A DNA stretch of 64,000 nucleotides from Blautia wexlerae (GCF_013300825.1 NZ_JAAIMY010000006.1:1-64000), one strand, 5' to 3'; positions 43,384 through 53,255 are shown, counted from the first letter of the stretch. Notes: generated by a model not told the origin, from the sequence alone. Translations and numbers: made by a program.

Positions 43384-44748
43384 TCAGTTTTTAAAGCTAT
43401 GGATCGGTGCCGGAATCCTTCCGCCACGCTGCACAAACGCATCACAGGAGAACTGGTTCACCGGCATGATCGGTGCATAACCAAGCAGTCCACCGAACTC
43501 AACCACTTCGCCAACTCCCTTACCAATTACTGGAATCAGACGAACCGCCGTTGTCTTCTGGTTCACCATACCAATTGCAGACTCATCCGCAATAATACCC
43601 GCAATCGTAGAAGCCTTCGTATCCCCAGGAATTGCAATCATATCAAGACCTACAGAACATACACAAGTCATAGCTTCCAACTTCTCAAGAGTCAGTGCCC
43701 CTGCATTCACCGCATCGATCATACCCTGATCCTCGCTGACCGGAATAAATGCACCGCTCAAACCGCCAACTGCTGTAGAAGCCATAACTCCACCCTTCTT
43801 AACCTGATCATTTAACAGGGCAAGAGCAGCTGTTGTACCCGGTGCACCTGCATGCTCCAGACCGATCTCCTCAAGAATCTCGGCAACACTGTCACCAATT
43901 GCAGGAGTAGGAGCCAGAGACAGATCCACGATACCAAACTTAACACCAAGGCGTCTGGAAGCCTCCTGTGCTACCAGCTGACCAACACGTGTTACCTTGA
44001 AGGCAGTACGCTTGATCATCTCACAAAGAGTTTCAAAATCTTTACCTCTGACCTGTTCCAGCGCAGTCTTAACAACGCCAGGTCCGCTGACACCAACGTT
44101 AATGATAGTGTCTGCTTCTGTCACACCATGGAAAGCACCTGCCATAAACGGGTTATCATCCGGTGCATTACAGAATACAACCAGCTTCGCACATCCCAGG
44201 GAATCCTGATCTTTGGTAGCTTTCGCTGTTTCCAGAACGATCTCACCCATCAGCTTAACAGCATCCATATTGATACCTGTACGTGTAGATCCAACATTTA
44301 CAGAACTGCAGACACGCTCTGTCTTCGCCATAGCCTGCGGGATAGATTCGATCAGAAGTCTCTCAGCAGGAGTCATTCCCTTGCTTACCAGTGCAGAATA
44401 ACCGCCGATAAAGTTTACGCCTACCACCTTGGCAGCCTTATCCAGAGTTTCTGCAATAGTTACAAAATCTTCCTTTGTCTTACATGCAGCTCCGCCAATC
44501 AATGCGATCGGAGTTACGGAAATTCTTTTATTTACGATCGGAATTCCATATTCACCGGAAATAGCCTCTCCTGTAGATACCAGATCCTTTGCACAGGTTG
44601 TGATCTTTTTATAGATTTTCTCATTCAAAATGGCAAGATCACTGTCGATACAGTCCAGAAGGCTGATACCCATAGTAATGGTACGCACATCCAGATTCTC
44701 CTGCTCGATCATTTTATTCGTTTCATTTACTTCAAAAATATTGATCAT
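43384..44748 (-). CDS. UPF0210 (DUF711, PFL-like) family protein
   Basis: A 454-residue protein of the DUF711/UPF0210 family, which has a fold related to pyruvate formate-lyase but no known reaction. It starts [33 protein letters not shown] and contains [83 protein letters not shown] and a C-terminal [13 protein letters not shown]. The ATG at 44748 has AGGGAG 9 bp upstream; an in-frame start 11 codons earlier does not. It follows an ACT-domain gene. The two occur together in many Firmicutes, so the ACT protein is probably its amino acid-sensing partner. Confidence 0.9.
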   Translation of the reverse strand: MINIFEVNETNKMIEQENLDVRTITMGISLLDCIDSDLAILNEKIYKKITTCAKDLVSTGEAISGEYGIPIVNKRISVTPIALIGGAACKTKEDFVTIAETLDKAAKVVGVNFIGGYSALVSKGMTPAERLLIESIPQAMAKTERVCSSVNVGSTRTGINMDAVKLMGEIVLETAKATKDQDSLGCAKLVVFCNAPDDNPFMAGAFHGVTEADTIINVGVSGPGVVKTALEQVRGKDFETLCEMIKRTAFKVTRVGQLVAQEASRRLGVKFGIVDLSLAPTPAIGDSVAEILEEIGLEHAGAPGTTAALALLNDQVKKGGVMASTAVGGLSGAFIPVSEDQGMIDAVNAGALTLEKLEAMTCVCSVGLDMIAIPGDTKASTIAGIIADESAIGMVNQKTTAVRLIPVIGKGVGEVVEFGGLLGYAPIMPVNQFSCDAFVQRGGRIPAPIHSFKN

Positions 44749-44839
44749 TTTGTTTTTCTCCCTTGTATGTTCTCTCAGCATTTTTCAGGCAATCTGACAC
44801 AGGAAAGTCTCACAGCGGCTTACCTGCTTTCTCATCTTC

Positions 44840-45112
44840 TCAGATTCTGTGCATTACATTGAAGATATCTTCATGCTGGCAGCGGATCACTACACCGATC
44901 TGATCTCCAAGGGCTTCCAGTTCTTTTGCAAGAACTCCGTTGTCTTTTTCACATTTGCTGGCATCTGTTACCATCATCATGTTGAAATATCCCTGTACAA
45001 TGGTCTGGGAGATATCAAGAATGTTTACATTGTTGTCTGCAAGATAGGTACAAACCTTTGCAATAATTCCTACGGTATCGTTTCCTACTACTGTGATGAT
45101 TGTCTTTTTCAT
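44840..45112 (-). CDS. ACT-domain protein (UPF0237)
   Basis: A 90-residue protein that is a single ACT domain: MKKTIITVVGNDTVGIIAKVCTYLADNNVNILDISQTIVQGYF, the typical beta-alpha-beta start with the ligand-binding Gly in GNDTVGI. ACT domains bind amino acids or small ligands and often dimerise. Almost always next to the UPF0210 gene, here 91 bp upstream of it. The walJ-like gene ends 16 bp before its start, so it lies in the polA-coaE run. Confidence 0.92.
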   Translation of the reverse strand: MKKTIITVVGNDTVGIIAKVCTYLADNNVNILDISQTIVQGYFNMMMVTDASKCEKDNGVLAKELEALGDQIGVVIRCQHEDIFNVMHRI

Positions 45113-45128
45113 AAGTTCTTTGTCCTTT

Positions 45129-45923
45129 CTACACTGTAATTACTTCTGATATGCAATCCCTTTTTGCCACCTGGATCCTGAAATCACGGGACTTATAAGG
45201 GTTGTCACCTAAGGTTACTTCTGAACAGACGGTTTCATACGCCAGTTCCTCATAGTTATTTTCCCTGCTCAGATGCCCAAGGAAAATCCCCTTCATATTG
45301 TCATGCAGCAGTCTGCATAAAAGCCTGCCTGCATTCTCATTGGAAAGATGTCCCCTGTCTCCAAGAATCCTCTGTTTCAGATAATAGGGATATTTTCCAA
45401 CCTGCAGCATACGGATGTCATGATTTGCTTCCAGAAGAAGCGCATCCAGATTCTGTAGATTACTGACTATGTACTCATTATATTTTCCAAGGTCTGTAGC
45501 AATCCCTACAGAATGCTCTCCACACTCTACCCGGTATCCTACGGGCTGTGCAGCATCATGAGGGATCGTAAAAGGATTCACTGTCAGATCATTAATCTCA
45601 AAAGGCTCATCTTCGTGTATCTCACGAAAAATCCCCTCCGGCATTTTTCCAAGATTCATGTGGGATAAAGCTTCCACAGTTCCTTCTGTCGCATAAACCG
45701 GTATCTGATGTTTCCTTGCGATCACACCCAGACCTTTGATATGATCCGAATGTTCATGTGTAATCAAGATACCATTAATATCTTTTCCTGTCAATTCCAG
45801 AGAATTCAATCCCTGTTCTACTTTTTTTCCGCTGATGCCTACATCCACCAGAAGATGGGTGTTGTCTGAGCCCACATAAATACAGTTTCCGCTGCTTCCG
45901 CTGGCAATGCTACAAAGTCTCAT
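45129..45923 (-). CDS. MBL-fold metallohydrolase (WalJ/YycJ-like)
   Basis: A 264-residue metallo-beta-lactamase-fold hydrolase: MRLCSIASGSSGNCIYVGSDNTHLLVDVG, the metal-binding HEHSDHIKG (about 65-73), IPHDAAQPVGY, LEANHD and GHLSNENAG plus FLGHLSRENN. It matches the YycJ/WalJ group, proposed 5'-exonucleases linked to DNA repair and cell-wall signalling. In Bacillus it sits in the walRK operon, but here it follows coaE, whose last codons overlap its start (45910-45923). The start at 45923 follows GAGGAAGG. Confidence 0.9.
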   Translation of the reverse strand: MRLCSIASGSSGNCIYVGSDNTHLLVDVGISGKKVEQGLNSLELTGKDINGILITHEHSDHIKGLGVIARKHQIPVYATEGTVEALSHMNLGKMPEGIFREIHEDEPFEINDLTVNPFTIPHDAAQPVGYRVECGEHSVGIATDLGKYNEYIVSNLQNLDALLLEANHDIRMLQVGKYPYYLKQRILGDRGHLSNENAGRLLCRLLHDNMKGIFLGHLSRENNYEELAYETVCSEVTLGDNPYKSRDFRIQVAKRDCISEVITV

Positions 45924-46512
45924 ATTTTCTGATTCCTTCCTCGATCTGCTGCCTGGTCTGTGCAAAATCTCCGTTATTTACCACAACATAGTCTGCATTT
46001 TCCCGGAAAAAAGCCTCCGGTGCCTGGCTGGCAATGATACTGACTGATTTCTCTCTTGTATAACCGCGATTCTCCATCAGTCTCCTGATACGGATTTCTT
46101 CATCCGTATGAATATACCATATCGTATCACAAAACTCCTGATAATGATCTTCCAGAAGGAGTGCAGCTTCTACCACACATATCTTCTGTCCCTGCTGTTT
46201 CTTTACATCCAACTGTCCTCTGATATACTGTTTTACAGCCGGATGGATGATCTGGTTTAATTTTCCCAGAAGCTTCGGATGCGAAAATACTACATCCGAA
46301 ACCTGTCTGCGGTCAATAGTTTTATCATTTTTTATGATTTGTTTTCCAAATAATGCAATCACCGGTTCATAACAGGACTGCCCCGGCTCCATTACCAGAT
46401 GCCCGATCTCATCCGCTTTCATCACATATGCCTGATATTTTTCTTCAAAAAAATCAAGCACCGTACTTTTTCCGGCACCCACTCCGCCGGTAATTCCTAT
46501 TGTTATCATCAT
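45910..46512 (-). CDS. coaE: Dephospho-CoA kinase
   Basis: Phosphorylates dephospho-CoA to CoA, the last step of CoA synthesis. The 200-residue P-loop kinase has GITGGVGAGKSTVLDFF (about 6-22), VMKADEIGHLVM, IIHPAVKQYIRGQL, VVEAALLLEDHYQEFCD and a lid region RIRRLMENRGYTREKS. The ATG at 46512 shares its A with the polA stop (TGATG) and has GAGG 7 bp upstream. Codons at 46515 (GTG) and 46509 are alternatives. polA-coaE adjacency is common in Firmicutes. Confidence 0.95.
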   Translation of the reverse strand: MMITIGITGGVGAGKSTVLDFFEEKYQAYVMKADEIGHLVMEPGQSCYEPVIALFGKQIIKNDKTIDRRQVSDVVFSHPKLLGKLNQIIHPAVKQYIRGQLDVKKQQGQKICVVEAALLLEDHYQEFCDTIWYIHTDEEIRIRRLMENRGYTREKSVSIIASQAPEAFFRENADYVVVNNGDFAQTRQQIEEGIRKYETL

Positions 46513-49268
46513 CACTTCGCCTCATACCAGTTATTGCCCTGATGCATATCGACTTCCAGCTCTACGGAAAGCTTTGCTGCACCTTTCATCTCTTCTTCAA
46601 GAATCGCAGAAACCTGTGGGATTTCCTCTTTACAGGTCTCTATCAAAAGTTCATCGTGTACCTGAAGCACAAGACGGGATTTAAGATTCTCAGTCTTTAA
46701 TCGTCTGTACACACGGTTCATTGCAATTTTAATGATATCAGCCGCAGTTCCCTGTATTGGAGAGTTCATGGCTACACGCTCCCCGAAAGACCTCTGCATA
46801 AAATTACTGGATTTCAGTTCCGGTATCGGCCTGCGTCTGCCAAACATGGTGGTCACATATCCTTTTTCTTTTCCCTCTTCCACCAGTCCGTCAAGAAATC
46901 CCTTGATCTTTGGATAAGTTTCAAAATATCTTTCAATATATTCTGCTGCTTCTTTTCGTGTGATACTTAAATCCTGGCTGAGTCCAAAGGAACTGATTCC
47001 ATACACGATTCCGAAATTTACTGCCTTGGCATTTCTCCTCTGCAGATCTGTCACCTCATCAAAAGGCACATGGAATACCTCTGATGCTGTATGTCTGTGG
47101 ATATCCTGAGCTTCTTTATATGCCTGGATCAGTTTCTCATCCCCTGACATATGTGCCAGGACACGAAGTTCGATCTGGGAATAGTCCGCATCCAGAAATA
47201 CATAGCCCTCTTCCGGAACAAATACCTTACGGATCAGTCGTCCAAGTTCCATTCTCACAGGGATATTCTGAAGATTCGGCTCTGTACTGCTTATCCTTCC
47301 TGTTGCCGTAATAGTCTGATTAAATGTAGAATGTATTCTGCCATCTTTTGCGATCACACCGGTCAGCCCATCTGCATAAGTGGATTTCAGTTTTGCGAGC
47401 TGTCGGTATTCCAGGATATCCTTTACGATGGGATACTCCGGTGCAAGCTTTTCCAGAATATCTGCTGCTGTAGAATAGCCTGTTTTTGTTTTCTTTCCGC
47501 CCTTAAGGCCAAGCTTTTCAAACAGGATTACTCCCATCTGTTTCGGAGAATTGATATTAAATTCTTCCCCTGCCTGCTGCCAGATCTGCCTCTCCAGTTC
47601 TCCGATACGTACACTTAGTTTCTCACCGTAGCTTTTCAGTTCTTCACCCTTCACGCTGATTCCCCATTTTTCCATGGAATCAAGAGTAAAGATTAGCGGA
47701 AGTTCAATCTGTGTATATACATTCCACATACCTGTATCATGCAACGCTTCACACATAGGTTTCCGGCAGGCAAGTGCTGTATAGGCCATGTAGCAGCCCC
47801 AGGCTGTAAGTCCCTCTGCACTTTCCTCCCATGCTTTTTCCACTGTTTTCTTTCCAAGAAGTTCCTCTCTTGCAGGTAAGATACGCCCATTCAGATATTC
47901 CTTTGCCATATCATCATAGGTATAGGAGGATTTCAGCGGGTTCAACAGGTATGCAGCCACGCCTGCATCAAATACAGCCATCGGATCATCAAATTGTATA
48001 TACTTGAGTAATGCCTTTACATCCAATGCACAGACAGTATGTGTTTTATTATATTTCAGAGTACCGTCTGCATTAACATCAGATATCTCTTTTTCTGAAC
48101 TTCCCTTTGTATCTTCTGCATTACATTCCATATTATTCTCTGCATTATATTCAGATACCTTACGAAAAAGCTCTTCTAATTTCCCGCAGAGATATCCTTC
48201 TGTGATCATCCCCTCCACAGGAATATAATAAATTTCCTCTTCATTCAGCGCAAGTCCTGCGCCAAATACCCTGCCATTCTCTGTAACCAGAGAAACACCC
48301 GTTGTCTTTCCTGCTTCCGCTTTCGCAAACAGTGCTTCACATCCTGCCAGGTCTGCACATGTGAAAAATTCCTGCTCCAGTGTATCTTCCTGTACTGCCG
48401 CAGAATCAAAACGATTAAGCAGATTCTTAAATTCCAGTTGTCTGCAGAGAAGAAAAGCTTCTTTTGTATAAAGATTTCCAAGTTTGGCCTTTTCATACGA
48501 AAACTCTATGGGACTGTCCGTACAGATCGTAGCCAGAGCCTTGCTCATCTGCGCCATATCATAATGTTCTCTCATTGATTCCCTGGCTCTGTTTGGCTTA
48601 AGTTCTTCCAGATGTTCATGAGCATTCTCAATACTTCCATACTCCACAATAATCTTTGTGGCAGTTTTCTCACCTACTCCCGGTATTCCCGGTATATTAT
48701 CTGCACTGTCTCCCATCAGGGCCTTTAACTCAATAATCTGGGGAGGTGTCACCTGATATTTCTCGATCACCTGCTGTGCATGGTAATCCTCTATGGTAGT
48801 CTTGCCTCTTACAGTCTTTGGCAGGCGGATCATAATCCTGTCTGTCGCAAGCTGAAGCAGATCTCTGTCCCCGGAAAGGATTGTCGCATCCATTCCCTCT
48901 GCTTCACTTTTCCTGGCCAGAGTTCCCAGTATATCATCCGCTTCGTATCCCTCTTTTGTCACAATATTCACACCCATTGCAGTAAGCATCTCTTTGATCA
49001 GCGGTACCTGCTCTCTCAGTTCTTCAGGCATGGGTTTACGTGTTCCCTTGTATGCTTCAAACATCTTATGACGGAAAGTCGGTGTCTTCAGGTCAAATGC
49101 CACCGTCAGATACTGAGGCTTCTCTTCCTCGATCGTCCGAAAAAGGATATTCAGGAAACCATATACCGCCCCTGTGTGTTTTCCTTCTGAATTTGTAAGA
49201 TCCGGCAGACCATAAAAAGCTCTGTTCAGAATGCTGTGTCCGTCAATCAGTAATATTTTTTCGCTCAT
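46512..49268 (-). CDS. polA: DNA polymerase I
   Basis: Repair and Okazaki-fragment polymerase, 918 residues. The N-terminal 5'-nuclease domain (about 1-290) has LLIDGHSILNRAFYGLP and GDSADNIPGIPGVGEKTA. The middle region (about 310-500) is the 3'-5' exonuclease fold, but the DxE motif is not seen (it reads GVSLVTENG), so proofreading is probably absent, as in Bacillus. It also carries an insertion rich in N, E and D near 395-425. The polymerase domain has DADYSQIELRVLAHMSGD, RRNAKAVNFGIVYGIS and LQVHDELLIE. The start at 49268 follows GGAGG; the frame is open 29 codons upstream without support. It follows a zf-HC2 gene by 17 bp. Confidence 0.97.
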   Translation of the reverse strand: MSEKILLIDGHSILNRAFYGLPDLTNSEGKHTGAVYGFLNILFRTIEEEKPQYLTVAFDLKTPTFRHKMFEAYKGTRKPMPEELREQVPLIKEMLTAMGVNIVTKEGYEADDILGTLARKSEAEGMDATILSGDRDLLQLATDRIMIRLPKTVRGKTTIEDYHAQQVIEKYQVTPPQIIELKALMGDSADNIPGIPGVGEKTATKIIVEYGSIENAHEHLEELKPNRARESMREHYDMAQMSKALATICTDSPIEFSYEKAKLGNLYTKEAFLLCRQLEFKNLLNRFDSAAVQEDTLEQEFFTCADLAGCEALFAKAEAGKTTGVSLVTENGRVFGAGLALNEEEIYYIPVEGMITEGYLCGKLEELFRKVSEYNAENNMECNAEDTKGSSEKEISDVNADGTLKYNKTHTVCALDVKALLKYIQFDDPMAVFDAGVAAYLLNPLKSSYTYDDMAKEYLNGRILPAREELLGKKTVEKAWEESAEGLTAWGCYMAYTALACRKPMCEALHDTGMWNVYTQIELPLIFTLDSMEKWGISVKGEELKSYGEKLSVRIGELERQIWQQAGEEFNINSPKQMGVILFEKLGLKGGKKTKTGYSTAADILEKLAPEYPIVKDILEYRQLAKLKSTYADGLTGVIAKDGRIHSTFNQTITATGRISSTEPNLQNIPVRMELGRLIRKVFVPEEGYVFLDADYSQIELRVLAHMSGDEKLIQAYKEAQDIHRHTASEVFHVPFDEVTDLQRRNAKAVNFGIVYGISSFGLSQDLSITRKEAAEYIERYFETYPKIKGFLDGLVEEGKEKGYVTTMFGRRRPIPELKSSNFMQRSFGERVAMNSPIQGTAADIIKIAMNRVYRRLKTENLKSRLVLQVHDELLIETCKEEIPQVSAILEEEMKGAAKLSVELEVDMHQGNNWYEAK

Positions 49269-49285
49269 AAAATCCTCCAGTATCT

Positions 49286-49633
49286 TTATAGAATGTAATT
49301 TGTCTCCATCATTACAAAAATCAGTATTGCCGCAATCGTAGCGATCAGAAGGCATATACTCACGCCAAACATAAGCCAGCTGACTTTCTTCTTGCGGATA
49401 TATCTTCTGGATTTCCGGATGTCCTGTTCCAGCAGTTTTTTGAAATCCAGAACTGAATCGCTGCTGTCATCATCAAGCTGATGTGTTACCTCATGGACAA
49501 TAAAATATGTCTCCAGTTCATCATAACAGGAAGAACAATTCTGTACATGATCAAGAAACTCTTCCAGTTCATTTAACGGAAGATCATGTTTAATATACCT
49601 GCTCACCATTCCTTCTGCAGTTTGGCAATCCAT
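49286..49633 (-). CDS. Zinc-finger (zf-HC2) single-pass membrane protein
   Basis: A 115-residue protein resembling anti-sigma factors. The N-terminal putative zinc finger has a Cys near residue 3 and the HVQNCSSC motif (HxxxCxxC, about 29-36), followed by helices and one C-terminal membrane segment (LMFGVSICLLIATIAAILIFVMM). Anti-sigma factors of this type hold an ECF sigma factor at the membrane, but no sigma gene is adjacent. It may instead regulate its own operon or another partner. The start at 49633 has AAGGG 7 bp upstream; an ATG two codons earlier is too close to the site. First gene of the polA operon, with its own promoter. Confidence 0.8.
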   Translation of the reverse strand: MDCQTAEGMVSRYIKHDLPLNELEEFLDHVQNCSSCYDELETYFIVHEVTHQLDDDSSDSVLDFKKLLEQDIRKSRRYIRKKKVSWLMFGVSICLLIATIAAILIFVMMETNYIL

Positions 49634-49690
49634 CTTCATTCCCTTCTTTCTTCCAAAAAAACATCCAGGATGCTGCGTTCACTATTACGA

Positions 49691-49719
49691 ATTATAACCG
49701 AACCGGAGTTAATTGGCAA
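49691..49719 (-). promoter_or_regulatory. Promoter of the zf-HC2-polA-coaE operon
   Basis: On the minus strand TTGCCA, 17-bp spacer, TATAAT. The -35 lies in the T run that ends the ftsH terminator, so termination and initiation signals overlap. Confidence 0.7.
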
Positions 49720-49757
49720 GAAAAAGCAGCAGAAGCTCAAATCGCCTCTGCTGCTTT
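49716..49757 (-). terminator. Terminator of ftsH
   Basis: On the minus strand an 11-bp perfect stem (AAAGCAGCAGA / TCTGCTGCTTT) followed by TTCTTG, giving a CTTTTTCTT tract. It lies about 90 bp past the stop. Confidence 0.8.
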
Positions 49758-49847
49758 CATTGCTGTTCACTCAGTTTTCTGTGATATAGCCAATTTTCCG
49801 GATTGCCTGCGACAATGGACTTTTGACTTGTATATCTCGAAAAAATA

Positions 49848-51803
49848 TCACTTCTGCAGATTTATTTTCCCGGAAGATGTATCTGCGTCAGCTTCTGTAC
49901 TGTTTTCGGATTCTGCATTGTTCTCAGACTTTGTATTACTTTCAGATTCCGCCACTGCAGTGGAAGCCTGTACAGGTGCATTCAGGATTTTCATAAATTC
50001 CTCACCTGTAATTGTCTCATGTTCATACAGATATTTTGCAAGTTCATGGAGCTTTCCAATATTGTCCTGAAGGATTTTCAGTGCTTTCTGGTGTTCCATT
50101 TTTACCAGTTCCACAACTTTCTTATCCAGAAGAGTCTGTGTCTCAAAAGAACAGCTTAAGCTGGAGTCTCCGCCCAGATACTGATTTGTCACATTCTCCA
50201 TGGCAACCATGTCGAAGTCTTCACTCATACCATATCTGGAGATCATTGCTCTTGCAAGCTTAGTCGCCTGTTCGATATCATTGGATGCTCCGGTTGTAAT
50301 GGAGTGGAAGATCAGTTCCTCAGCAGCACGACCGCCTGTAAAGGTCGCTATCTTATTTGCAAGTTCTTCCTTTGTCATCAGATAATGATCTCCATCATCC
50401 ACCTGCATGGTATATCCGAGTGCTCCTGATGTACGTGGAATGATAGTGATCTTGTGAACCGGTGCAGATTCGGTCTGCTTTGCTGCAACCAGCGCATGTC
50501 CGATTTCGTGATAAGCAACTATCAGTTTTTCTTTATTGGAAAGAACTCTGTTCTTCTTCTGATACCCTGCGATAACTACCTCGATACTCTCCTCAAAATC
50601 TGCCTGGGTGGCAAATTTTCTGCCGTCACGTACTGCACGAAGGGCAGCTTCATTGACAATATTTGCAAGTTCTGCACCGGAGGCTCCGGCTGCAGCTTTC
50701 GCAATCTCATCAAAACGTACGGAATCTGCAATCTTAATCTTCTTTGCATGGACTTTAAGGATTTCCTCACGTCCTTTTAAATCCGGAAGTTCAACAGGAA
50801 TACGTCTGTCAAAACGTCCGGGACGAAGAAGTGCGGGATCAAGAGAATCCGGTCTGTTGGTTGCTGCAAGAATCACAACACCTTTAGAACCGTCAAAACC
50901 ATCCATCTCTGTAAGCAGCTGATTCAGAGTCTGCTCGCGTTCATCATTGCCGCCTGTAAATCCGGCACCATCACGTTTCTTGCCAATTGTGTCGATCTCA
51001 TCGATAAATACGATACATGGTGCTTTCTCATTCGCCTGTTTGAAAAGATCACGCACCTTGGCAGCCCCCATACCAACAAACATTTCCACGAATTCAGAAC
51101 CGGAAATGGAGAAGAACGGAACTTCCGCTTCACCGGCTACTGCTTTTGCAAGAAGTGTTTTACCTGTACCCGGAGGGCCTACAAGAAGTGCTCCTTTGGG
51201 CATGGATGCACCGATTTCTCTGTATTTCTGCGGGTTATGAAGATAATCCACGATCTCTGTCAGAAGATCCTTGGCTTCGTCCTCTCCCGCTACATCTGAG
51301 AATTTAATTCCCGTAGATGATTTTACATATACTTTGGCATTACTCTTTCCAAATGACATTGCCCCACCGGGACCTCCACCCATGGAACTCATCATCTTCT
51401 TACTGAGCCATCTTCCAAGAAGGATAAAGATAACAATCGGTAATATATATCCTGCCAGCAGGCTTACCCAGACAGAGGTCTGCTGAGGTGCTGCCGCACC
51501 AAACTTCACTTTTGCATCATGCAGACGATCTACAAGATCAGGATCATTCATCTTGACAGTCCTGAAATAGCCTTCCTGTCCGTCACTTTCTGCTACATAA
51601 TAGATATAATCATCCTGAATTTCTACGGTCTTAACATAACCCTTCTCCACTCCTGTCAGAAAGACACTGTACTCTGTTGTCTGTACCTTTCGTCCTTCAA
51701 TTGCAGGAAGTAAAAGCACATTCAGAAGAATGATAACAACTGCCGCAATAATATAATATACATAAAGCGGTTTTCTGCCCGGCTTTTTATTATCAATATT
51801 CAT
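49848..51803 (-). CDS. ftsH: ATP-dependent zinc metalloprotease FtsH
   Basis: Membrane-bound AAA+ protease that degrades misfolded membrane proteins and some regulators. It is 651 residues: an N-terminal membrane helix ([19 protein letters not shown]), a short extracellular domain, a second helix ([17 protein letters not shown]), and the AAA module with Walker [17 protein letters not shown], pore motif FVGMG, Walker [12 protein letters not shown] and [23 protein letters not shown]. The protease domain has the zinc site [12 protein letters not shown] (HEIGH instead of the commoner HEAGH). The C-terminus is a Glu/Asn/Ser-rich tail. The start at 51803 follows GGAGG 9 bp upstream. Confidence 0.97.
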   Translation of the reverse strand: MNIDNKKPGRKPLYVYYIIAAVVIILLNVLLLPAIEGRKVQTTEYSVFLTGVEKGYVKTVEIQDDYIYYVAESDGQEGYFRTVKMNDPDLVDRLHDAKVKFGAAAPQQTSVWVSLLAGYILPIVIFILLGRWLSKKMMSSMGGGPGGAMSFGKSNAKVYVKSSTGIKFSDVAGEDEAKDLLTEIVDYLHNPQKYREIGASMPKGALLVGPPGTGKTLLAKAVAGEAEVPFFSISGSEFVEMFVGMGAAKVRDLFKQANEKAPCIVFIDEIDTIGKKRDGAGFTGGNDEREQTLNQLLTEMDGFDGSKGVVILAATNRPDSLDPALLRPGRFDRRIPVELPDLKGREEILKVHAKKIKIADSVRFDEIAKAAAGASGAELANIVNEAALRAVRDGRKFATQADFEESIEVVIAGYQKKNRVLSNKEKLIVAYHEIGHALVAAKQTESAPVHKITIIPRTSGALGYTMQVDDGDHYLMTKEELANKIATFTGGRAAEELIFHSITTGASNDIEQATKLARAMISRYGMSEDFDMVAMENVTNQYLGGDSSLSCSFETQTLLDKKVVELVKMEHQKALKILQDNIGKLHELAKYLYEHETITGEEFMKILNAPVQASTAVAESESNTKSENNAESENSTEADADTSSGKINLQK

Positions 51804-51836
51804 CGACTTTTCCTCCATTCGTTTTTGTTATGATGT

Positions 51837-51865
51837 ACCATATCACTTATTTTCCACTTTTTCAA
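51837..51865 (-). promoter_or_regulatory. Promoter of ftsH
   Basis: On the minus strand TTGAAA, 17-bp spacer, TATGGT. Confidence 0.6.
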
Positions 51866-51984
51866 GAAAAGTGGGATAAATTTCATAAAGATTTTAGAAT
51901 TATGGAATAATAACAGTAACTATCCCGAAAAAATAAGCTTCAAAATTTAAAAATACACTTGCTTTCTTTAACAGATTATGCTAT

Positions 51985-51990
51985 TATAAT
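51985..51990 (+). promoter_or_regulatory. -10 element of the tRNA-Leu promoter
   Basis: Perfect TATAAT 13 bp before the tRNA. The -35 is weak (TTTCTT at 51963-51968, 16-bp spacer). Confidence 0.5.
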
Positions 51991-52002
51991 AGTCGTTTCA
52001 AC

Positions 52003-52085
52003 GCCGGCATGTCGGAATGGCAGACGAGGCAGACTCAAAATCTGTTGTGGGCAACCACGTGTGGGTTCAAGTCCCACTGCCGGCA
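52003..52085 (+). tRNA. tRNA-Leu (anticodon CAA)
   Basis: Acceptor stem GCCGGCA / TGCCGGC with discriminator A. The anticodon loop CTCAAAA gives anticodon CAA on the stem GCAGA/TCTGT. It has a long class II variable arm (TTGTGGGCAACCAC region) and the T-loop GGTTCAAGTCC. The 83-nt length and the variable arm fit tRNA-Leu reading UUG. The 3' CCA is not encoded. It is alone, with its own -10 and terminator. Confidence 0.95.
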
Positions 52086-52100
52086 TTAAACATTAAATAT

Positions 52101-52136
52101 AAACGAAGCCGTTATTTACTGCGGCTTCGTTTTTTA
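52101..52136 (+). terminator. Terminator of the tRNA-Leu gene
   Basis: Perfect 11-bp stem AAACGAAGCCG / CGGCTTCGTTT, then TTTTATT. The LRR gene ends 30 bp further on the minus strand. Confidence 0.85.
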
Positions 52137-52166
52137 TTGCCAGAGCGGGAGATTTACCTGATCCGG

Positions 52167-53255
52167 TTAAAACTTCACAAATTTTGTTTTTGTATACACA
52201 CCGCCTGCTTTGATCAGTTTCTGATATTTTGAATATAACTTCTTCGGAAGTTTCAGCTTTACTGTCCTGTTAGCTGCCAGCGCTTTCTGACCCACATATT
52301 TCAATGCTGTGCTGTTAATTTTGACTGTTTTGACAGCCGCACACTGATAAAATGCTTTTGTGTCAATTCTCTTCAGACCTGCCGGAAGTGTAAAACTGTT
52401 CAGTTTCCCGCATTTTGCAAATGCACTGCTTCCAATCTTTGCGACTTTTCTGCCAAATCTTACAGTTTTGAGATTTGCGCACTGATAAAATGCCTGTTTA
52501 TCAATATAAGCCACGTTATCTCCTAATGTCACACCGGTAATCTTCTTATTTCCGGAAAATGCCTTTGCCCCGACAGAGGTAACCTTATAAGATGTTCCAT
52601 TAATATTAACTGCCGATGGAATCTGCACTGCACTCATATCTGCCGTACATCCTGTGACACAAACCTCTTTTTTACCTGAAACCTTATAATAAAGTCCGCC
52701 TGACAGATATCCGGAAGCCGTCTCCTTCAACAAAGGTGCTGCGCTGAATTGATATCTCACTGATTCTACTGTATCAGTAATTTTCCACTCTGTTCCATCA
52801 TACATTTCCTTCTGAAAGAACACGTACAGATTAAATGTAAGCTTCTTATCGGTATATACTCCTTTTGCTGTTCCAATCTTCCAAAGCCTGAATATTCCAT
52901 TTTCTTCCGGTTCAGGAGACTGACTCCAATATACAGGTACCCATCTCATATCGCCAGAAACAGGACTGGCGTTCTGAGTTCCCGCACCTGTCACTTTAAA
53001 ATCATAATATATTTCAGGATAAAAAAGCAGCGGTTTTTCAAGCCCTGTAATAACGCTTTCATTAACATCCACATCTGTATTTTTATTCATTTCAACTGCA
53101 GTTTCACTGACACCGGCCGGCCATATATACCGTAATCCTCCGTCAAAACAGTTTTCACTGTATGAACCTGCTCCATCCGAAAACTGTGCTGCATCAACTG
53201 TAGCAGAACCAAGCGCAAGCATTCCTGCGAGCATAAAAGCAATTATTTTCTTCAT
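52167..53255 (-). CDS. Secreted leucine-rich-repeat protein (BspA/LRR_5 type)
   Basis: A 362-residue secreted protein. A signal peptide (MKKIIAFMLAGMLALGSATVDA) is followed by a domain of unknown type (about 23-180; FDGGLRYIWPAGVSE, YYDFKVTGAG, GDMRWVPVYWSQSPEPEENG). From about 225 come BspA-type LRR_5 repeats: VTSVGAKAFSGNKKITGVTLGDNV, YIDKQAFYQCANLKTVRFGRKV, KIGSSAFAKCGKLNSFTLPAGL, RIDTKAFYQCAAVKTVKI. A basic C-terminal segment follows. Such repeats often mediate binding to proteins or surfaces. There is no wall-anchor motif. The start is one of two adjacent ATGs after GGGAGG; 53255 has the better spacing. The 440-bp gap to lysA holds the terminator 53592-53638 and the repeat 53462-53480 but no gene. 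Confidence 0.85.
   Translation of the reverse strand: MKKIIAFMLAGMLALGSATVDAAQFSDGAGSYSENCFDGGLRYIWPAGVSETAVEMNKNTDVDVNESVITGLEKPLLFYPEIYYDFKVTGAGTQNASPVSGDMRWVPVYWSQSPEPEENGIFRLWKIGTAKGVYTDKKLTFNLYVFFQKEMYDGTEWKITDTVESVRYQFSAAPLLKETASGYLSGGLYYKVSGKKEVCVTGCTADMSAVQIPSAVNINGTSYKVTSVGAKAFSGNKKITGVTLGDNVAYIDKQAFYQCANLKTVRFGRKVAKIGSSAFAKCGKLNSFTLPAGLKRIDTKAFYQCAAVKTVKINSTALKYVGQKALAANRTVKLKLPKKLYSKYQKLIKAGGVYTKTKFVKF

Noticed and set aside
43852-44862. 336-residue open frame on the plus strand
   Set aside because: Antisense to the UPF0210 gene, which has clear family motifs and a good start.
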